Assembly: GCA_033344875.1 (NCBI GenBank) | Contig: JAWPMO010000001.1 | Coordinates: forward strand, 1,513,595-1,577,594 | Reading direction: 5' to 3' | From: Ilumatobacteraceae bacterium | GTDB taxonomy: Bacteria > Actinomycetota > Acidimicrobiia > Acidimicrobiales > Ilumatobacteraceae | Length of the DNA: 64,000 nucleotides | Part shown: piece after piece, positions 60,186-64,000 of the stretch | Position numbering within the stretch: position 1 is the stretch's first letter | Layout: each line of letters starts with the position of its first letter | The notes under the pieces: generated by a model | Databases searched by the model: none | The model's input: the letters and a program-made list of their open reading frames with translations, nothing else | What the model was told of the DNA's origin: nothing | Program-made: the position numbers and the translations under genes

Positions 60186-60781
60186 CAGATCGGGGCGAGC
60201 GCAGCTCGGAGGAACGCCCGGAGCTCGTCGCGCAGGTGGCGCAGCCCGACCGCGCTCGCCTTCCAGCCGACGGCCCGCAGAGCTTCCGGTTCGGTGGCGA
60301 TGCCGGTCACCGTCGCGTACGCCAGTGAGGTGATCAGCCCCGGGTCGGCGCGTCGCAGATTGCCCTTGTCCATCTCCAGCGACATGTACTCGACGCACCG
60401 TTCCACGAGTGGTTGCACATGGTGGCGGAGTCGATCGGCCTGCGCCGCCGGCAGGCGACTCACCTCACGGACCAGACCGAGCAGTGCCGGTCGGCGGACG
60501 GCCGGGCGGAACACGGCTCTGACCACGGCATCGATGCGTTCGAGCGGATCATCGGAGGCCGAGCGGACCGCGGCATCGATGACCACGACGAGCTCGGCCG
60601 CCACCGACTCGAGCACGGCATCGACCAACTCGTCCTTCGACGGAAACCAGTACAGCACCGTCTGCTTGCGGACACCGACGAGACGAGCGATCTCGTCGAG
60701 CGAGACCGCGTCGACCCCGCGCACCCCGAACTGATCGATGGCCACATCGAGGATGCGCTGTCGTGTCGGCTTGTCGATCAT
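60185..60781 (-). CDS. TetR family transcriptional regulator
   Basis: A 198-residue regulator with an N-terminal helix-turn-helix (TRQRILDVAIDQFGVRGVDA, then SLDEIARLVGVRKQTVLYWF) and an effector-binding helical domain. It is divergent from the fatty acyl-CoA reductase gene, whose start is overlapped by a perfect palindrome, so it is probably the repressor of that gene. It is translationally coupled to trmL. Confidence 0.92.
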   Translation of the reverse strand: MIDKPTRQRILDVAIDQFGVRGVDAVSLDEIARLVGVRKQTVLYWFPSKDELVDAVLESVAAELVVVIDAAVRSASDDPLERIDAVVRAVFRPAVRRPALLGLVREVSRLPAAQADRLRHHVQPLVERCVEYMSLEMDKGNLRRADPGLITSLAYATVTGIATEPEALRAVGWKASAVGLRHLRDELRAFLRAALAPI

Positions 60782-60852
60782 GAGGGTCGGAGCTCGCTCT
60801 CGATCGTGGCGACGGAGGACGGGACGTGCTCCGCGCAGGGATTGATCATCTC

Positions 60853-60868
60853 TCTACCAAATGGTAGA
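60853..60868. promoter_or_regulatory. TetR-type operator TCTACCAAATGGTAGA
   Basis: A perfect 16-base palindrome lies between the tetR and acyl-CoA reductase genes. It overlaps ATG 60861, so that ATG is probably part of the operator and not the true start. A bound TetR dimer would block the reductase transcript start. Confidence 0.75.
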
Positions 60869-60869
60869 C

Positions 60870-63233
60870 ATGTCCATTGTGATCGCTGCATCGCTCGCTG
60901 GCAAGCGGATTGCCATCACCGGCTCGACCGGGTTCGTGGGCACCGCCCTGGTGGAGCGCCTGCTCCGTGGCGTGCCCGACTGCGAACTGATCCTGCTCGT
61001 TCGCGACGGTCAGCGCACGCCGGCGCCCCGACGCGTCGAGAAGGAACTCCTCAAGAACGACGCCTTCGACCGGCTCCGCGAGCAACACGCCGCGCCCGAT
61101 GCGACCGAGACGTTCGCCGAGATGACCGCCCGCCGGATCACGACCGTCGCCGGCGACGTCAGCTCCGACGGGCTCGGACTGAACGACGAGCACCGGGCGA
61201 TCTGGGCCACGGCCGACGTGATCATCCACTCGGCGGCGACCGTGTCGTTCGACTCGCCGCTCGACCGGGCCGTGGAGATCAACCTGCTCGGCCCGACCCG
61301 GATCGCCCAGCTGTGTCACGAACTCGGGGTCACGCCGCACCTGGTCGCCGTCAGCACCTGCTACGTCGCCGGCAACCGCCGCGGCAACGCACCGGAAGAA
61401 CTCGTCAGCGAGGGCCCGTTCGACATGGGGTCGAGCTGGCAGGCCGAGGTCGCCGCCGCACGTCGCCTCAAGGGCGACACCGAGGCCCTGAGCCGTCAGC
61501 CCGACGAGCTCACGCGATTCCGCAAGGAGGCGCGCGCCGAACTCGGTGCCGCCGGCGCACCCGCTCTCGCCGCCAAGACCGAACAGCTCCGCGAGCGGTG
61601 GGTGAAGGACCAGCTCATCCGGGCCGGCATCGCCCGGGCCGGAAGCCTCGGCTGGCCCGATGCCTATGCGTACACGAAGGCGCTCGGCGAGCAGGCGCTG
61701 ACGGATTCCAAGGGTGACGTGCCGGTGTCGATCGTGCGGCCGTCGATCATCGAGTCGGCGTGGGCCGAGCCGAAGCCCGGCTGGATCCGTGGGTTCCGCA
61801 TGGCCGAGCCGGTCATCATCTCCTACGCACGTGGGCTGCTCAAGGAGTTCCCCGGGGTGCCAGAGGGCACCGTCGACGTCATCCCGGTCGACATCGTCGT
61901 CGCCGCGATCATCGGCGTCGCCGCGGCCGGACCCGAGCGGGCACCGGCGATCACGCAGGTCGCCTCCGGCGGCGTCAACCCGCTCAAGTACCGGGCAATG
62001 ATCGACTACATCAGCGGCTGGTTCACCGAGCATCCGCTGTACGACGCGGCCGGTCAGCCGATCCTCGTGCCCGAGTGGAACTTCCCCGGCCGCGGCAAGG
62101 TCGAGAGCCAGCTCAACCGGGCCATGGCCGTGCTCACCCGCACCGAGAAGGTCCTCAACGCACTCCCCCTGCGCGGCAGGCAGGCCGAGTTCACGGCGAC
62201 ACTCGAAGACAAGCGCAGTGAGATCGAGACCGCCAAGCAGTACGTCGAGCTGTACGGCCTCTACACCGAGTGCGAGGCGATCTACCAGGTCGACAACCTG
62301 CTCGCACTCTGGGACACGCTCGACGCCGACACGCAGGCGACCTTCAACTTCGACCCGCGGGTCGTCGACTGGGAGTACTACGTCACCCAGATCCACCTGC
62401 CGTCGATCGTGCAGCACGCACGCGTCAAGACGACACCCGGCAAGTCGCGCAGCACCGACCGAGCGACCCGGCTCCGCAAGCAGGTGCTCGACCCTCGACG
62501 CCAGGTCGTGGCCTTCGACCTCGAGAACACACTGATCGCGTCGAACGTGGTCGAGAGTTACTCGTTCCTCGCCACTCGCCGCCTCAACGGTCCGGAACGT
62601 GCCCGCTACGTGATGCGCACGCTCACCGAAGCCCCTGGGCTGCTGAAGATGGACCGCCGTGACCGCACCGACTTCCTGCGCCACTTCTACCGCCGCTACG
62701 AAGATGCACCGGTCGAGCAGATCGAGGCCGACGCCAGGGCGATGATGCACCAGCTGATCCTCACGAAGAGCTTCCCCGAGGGTCTCCGCCGGGTGCGTGA
62801 GCACCGGGAGCTCGGCCACCGCACCGTGCTGATCACCGGCGCCCTCAGCTTCGCGGTCGAGAACCTGCGGCCGCTGTTCGACGAGATCTTCGCCGCCGAG
62901 ATGAGCATCCGGCCCGACGGCACGTACTCGGGCGAGATGAGCACCGTGCCGCCCACCGGCGAGGCCCGCGCCCAGCTGCTGTCCGACTACTGCGACGCCG
63001 AGGGGTTCCGGCTCGACGAGTGCGTGGCGTACGCCGACTCGTCGTCCGACCTGCCGCTGTTCGAGGCGGTCGGGTTCCCGGTCGCCGTCAACCCCGAGAC
63101 CCGCCTGGCCAACATCGCCCGCAAGCGCGGCTGGCTGGTCGAGAACTGGTCGAAGGCCAAGGGCGCACCGAAGCCGCTGCTGCCGATCGGCGACATGCTC
63201 GCCGAGTCCGAGCGCCGGAAGGTGTTCTCATGA
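60870..63233 (+). CDS. Fatty acyl-CoA reductase-type SDR fused to HAD-IB hydrolase
   Basis: A 787-residue fusion. The N-terminal half is an extended SDR/male-sterility-type reductase: NAD loop AITGSTGFVGTALVERLL near 17, VIIHSAATVSFD, active-site YxxxK in DAYAYTKALGE near 267, SIVRPSIIES. The C-terminal 240 residues are a HAD-IB phosphatase (motif I VAFDLENTLIAS near 548, motif II TVLITGALS, motif IV YADSSSDLPLFEAVG). A lipid-related role (fatty alcohol or plasmalogen-type pathway) is inferred. ATG 60870 is preferred over 60861, which lies in the operator. The stop precedes repeat copy C. Confidence 0.85.
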   Translation: MSIVIAASLAGKRIAITGSTGFVGTALVERLLRGVPDCELILLVRDGQRTPAPRRVEKELLKNDAFDRLREQHAAPDATETFAEMTARRITTVAGDVSSDGLGLNDEHRAIWATADVIIHSAATVSFDSPLDRAVEINLLGPTRIAQLCHELGVTPHLVAVSTCYVAGNRRGNAPEELVSEGPFDMGSSWQAEVAAARRLKGDTEALSRQPDELTRFRKEARAELGAAGAPALAAKTEQLRERWVKDQLIRAGIARAGSLGWPDAYAYTKALGEQALTDSKGDVPVSIVRPSIIESAWAEPKPGWIRGFRMAEPVIISYARGLLKEFPGVPEGTVDVIPVDIVVAAIIGVAAAGPERAPAITQVASGGVNPLKYRAMIDYISGWFTEHPLYDAAGQPILVPEWNFPGRGKVESQLNRAMAVLTRTEKVLNALPLRGRQAEFTATLEDKRSEIETAKQYVELYGLYTECEAIYQVDNLLALWDTLDADTQATFNFDPRVVDWEYYVTQIHLPSIVQHARVKTTPGKSRSTDRATRLRKQVLDPRRQVVAFDLENTLIASNVVESYSFLATRRLNGPERARYVMRTLTEAPGLLKMDRRDRTDFLRHFYRRYEDAPVEQIEADARAMMHQLILTKSFPEGLRRVREHRELGHRTVLITGALSFAVENLRPLFDEIFAAEMSIRPDGTYSGEMSTVPPTGEARAQLLSDYCDAEGFRLDECVAYADSSSDLPLFEAVGFPVAVNPETRLANIARKRGWLVENWSKAKGAPKPLLPIGDMLAESERRKVFS

Positions 63234-63245
63234 ATCGCGACTTGA

Positions 63246-63393
63246 GTTGCGAGTTGTGCCGGGAGGTCGAGCGGATAGGTGAGGCTCTGCCGAACCTGGC
63301 CGCTCGACACTCCCAATGGATACGGGGAGGAATCAGCGGAATGAAAAGGAGCGGAGCGACCTATCCGCTGATCCTCCAGGCACAACTCGTGAT
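63246..63393. repeat. 148-bp palindromic repeat, copy C
   Basis: Same orientation and sequence as copy A, differing by eye at a handful of positions (the CTGCCGAACC loop, GAATGAAAAGG, and the first bases TTGCGAG). The left terminal repeat is imperfect at the outermost three bases, while the right end is ATCACGAG-type. It fills most of the 172-base spacer between the acyl-CoA reductase stop and the alcohol dehydrogenase start. Confidence 0.95.
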
Positions 63394-63405
63394 GGGGGGT
63401 TTCCG

Positions 63406-64000
63406 ATGAGGGCGTTGCAGATCCGCCGTTCGGCCGGCAAGTTCGGCATGGCCCGGATCGCGTCGGCGGTCGCTCCAGCCACCGCTGCCCGCATCGGTCC
63501 ACTCGAACTCCGCACGATCGACGACCCCGAGTGCCCCGGCGACGGCTGGCACCGGGTCAACACCCGGCTCGCCGGCATCTGCGGGTCCGACCTGTCGTTG
63601 GTCGAAGGACACGCCTCCACGTACTTCGACGACTACGTCAGCTTCCCGTTCGTGCCCGGCCACGAGGTCGTCGGCGAACTCGACGACGGCACACGAGTGA
63701 TCCTCGAACCGGTGCTCGGCCACGAAGCTCGTGGGCACACTCCCCCGTTCGAGGGCGCTGCACCCGGCGACGGCGACGACTACGCCCACGTGGCCACCGT
63801 CTCGGTGAACGGCATGGTCGACGCCGGAATCCAGACCGGGTTCTGCTGCTCGACCGGCGGCGGTTGGGCACCCTGGTTCTGGGCCCACGAGTCACAGCTC
63901 CACCGGATCGACGACTCGATGCCCGACGAGCGCGCCGTGCTCGTGGAGCCGCTCGCCGGCGGCATCCACGCCGCGCTGCTCGCCTGGCCGACCGTGCGGG
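63406..64000 (+). CDS. Zinc-type medium-chain alcohol dehydrogenase (3' truncated by window edge)
   Basis: The first 198 residues of an MDR enzyme are present. GICGSDLSLVEGH carries the catalytic-zinc Cys (near 64) and PFVPGHEVVGEL the His/Glu. The structural-zinc four-Cys loop is not recognisable; FCCSTGGGWAPW lies at its place. Start ATG 63406 overlaps a stop of a 59-codon frame running through repeat copy C (ATGA). Position after the acyl-CoA reductase suggests alcohol/aldehyde metabolism. Confidence 0.85.
   Translation, partial: MRALQIRRSAGKFGMARIASAVAPATAARIGPLELRTIDDPECPGDGWHRVNTRLAGICGSDLSLVEGHASTYFDDYVSFPFVPGHEVVGELDDGTRVILEPVLGHEARGHTPPFEGAAPGDGDDYAHVATVSVNGMVDAGIQTGFCCSTGGGWAPWFWAHESQLHRIDDSMPDERAVLVEPLAGGIHAALLAWPTVR

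Noticed and set aside
1-64000. Prophage, integrase, insertion sequence or CRISPR-Cas system
   Set aside because: No transposase, integrase, phage structural gene, cas gene or regularly spaced direct repeats were seen on either strand.

Overview
The window is high-GC, gene-dense DNA from an actinobacterium. Actinobacterial markers include a Kgd-type 2-oxoglutarate decarboxylase, GTP-dependent PEP carboxykinase, an F420-type LLM oxidoreductase, a DUF3499 protein, a septum-formation-family protein and an alanine dehydrogenase next to an Lrp/AsnC regulator. The overall style (short leaders, start/stop overlaps, many GTG starts, long antisense open frames caused by GC bias) resembles the Ilumatobacter/Acidimicrobiia group, but that assignment is inference and no 16S gene is present. 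Coding density is very high: no gene-free stretch exceeds 300 bases. The largest gaps are 1724-1998, 44731-44955 and the repeat-bearing spacers.

Layout. 0-4 kb: truncated DEAD-box helicase, a short hairpin repeat, rpmB, a cold-shock-like protein and pckG. 4-8.8 kb (minus strand): membrane protein and lipoprotein, PIG-L deacetylase, CoA-transferase-family racemase with an alpha/beta hydrolase, PH/SHOCT membrane protein. 8.8-16.8 kb: a DNA repair cluster with a UvrD-like helicase carrying an HRDC region, exonuclease III, a NYN-RNase/S1/histone-H1-like-tail protein, a HhH-GPD protein, and LigD split into three overlapping genes (phosphoesterase, ligase, polymerase). 16.8-24 kb: Kgd, an aldo/keto reductase, small hypothetical proteins and an EamA exporter. 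24-28.5 kb: methyltransferase, PhyH dioxygenase, a thioredoxin-like fusion protein, and a UGSC-family selenoprotein gene read through an in-frame TGA, followed by an acetyltransferase. 28.5-32.7 kb: MutY, flippase-like protein, class-C serine hydrolase, EamA exporter. 32.7-40 kb: ECF sigma factor with a large membrane partner, a phosphotransferase/DUF6285 pair, an M23 peptidase, an ABC ATPase and DUF3499. 40-44.8 kb: a large CotH-like secreted protein, tRNA-Val(CAC), septum-formation and J-domain proteins. 45-49 kb: aldehyde and hydroxyacid dehydrogenases, an AsnC regulator and divergent ald. 49-55 kb: P450, ArfB, LLM oxidoreductase, a pterin dehydratase-glyoxalase fusion, a 59-residue zinc ribbon, an MFS exporter and an ATP-binding regulator. 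55-60 kb: divergent murF and ddl, RidA, a secreted beta-helix protein and TrmL. 60-64 kb: TetR, a fatty acyl-CoA reductase fused to a HAD domain, and a truncated zinc-type alcohol dehydrogenase.

Two things stand out. First, a family of about 148-bp palindromic repeats (31696, 51891, 63246) with 15-bp terminal inverted repeats. It has an 80-bp relative at 1140 that shares the ends but has a different core. These elements sit exactly at gene ends, often overlapping stop codons, and can form two alternative folds. Second, a UGSC-motif selenoprotein gene at 27395-27919. Its TGA codon 94 is followed by GSC and by a perfect 8-bp hairpin at SECIS distance; routine annotation would break it into two pieces.
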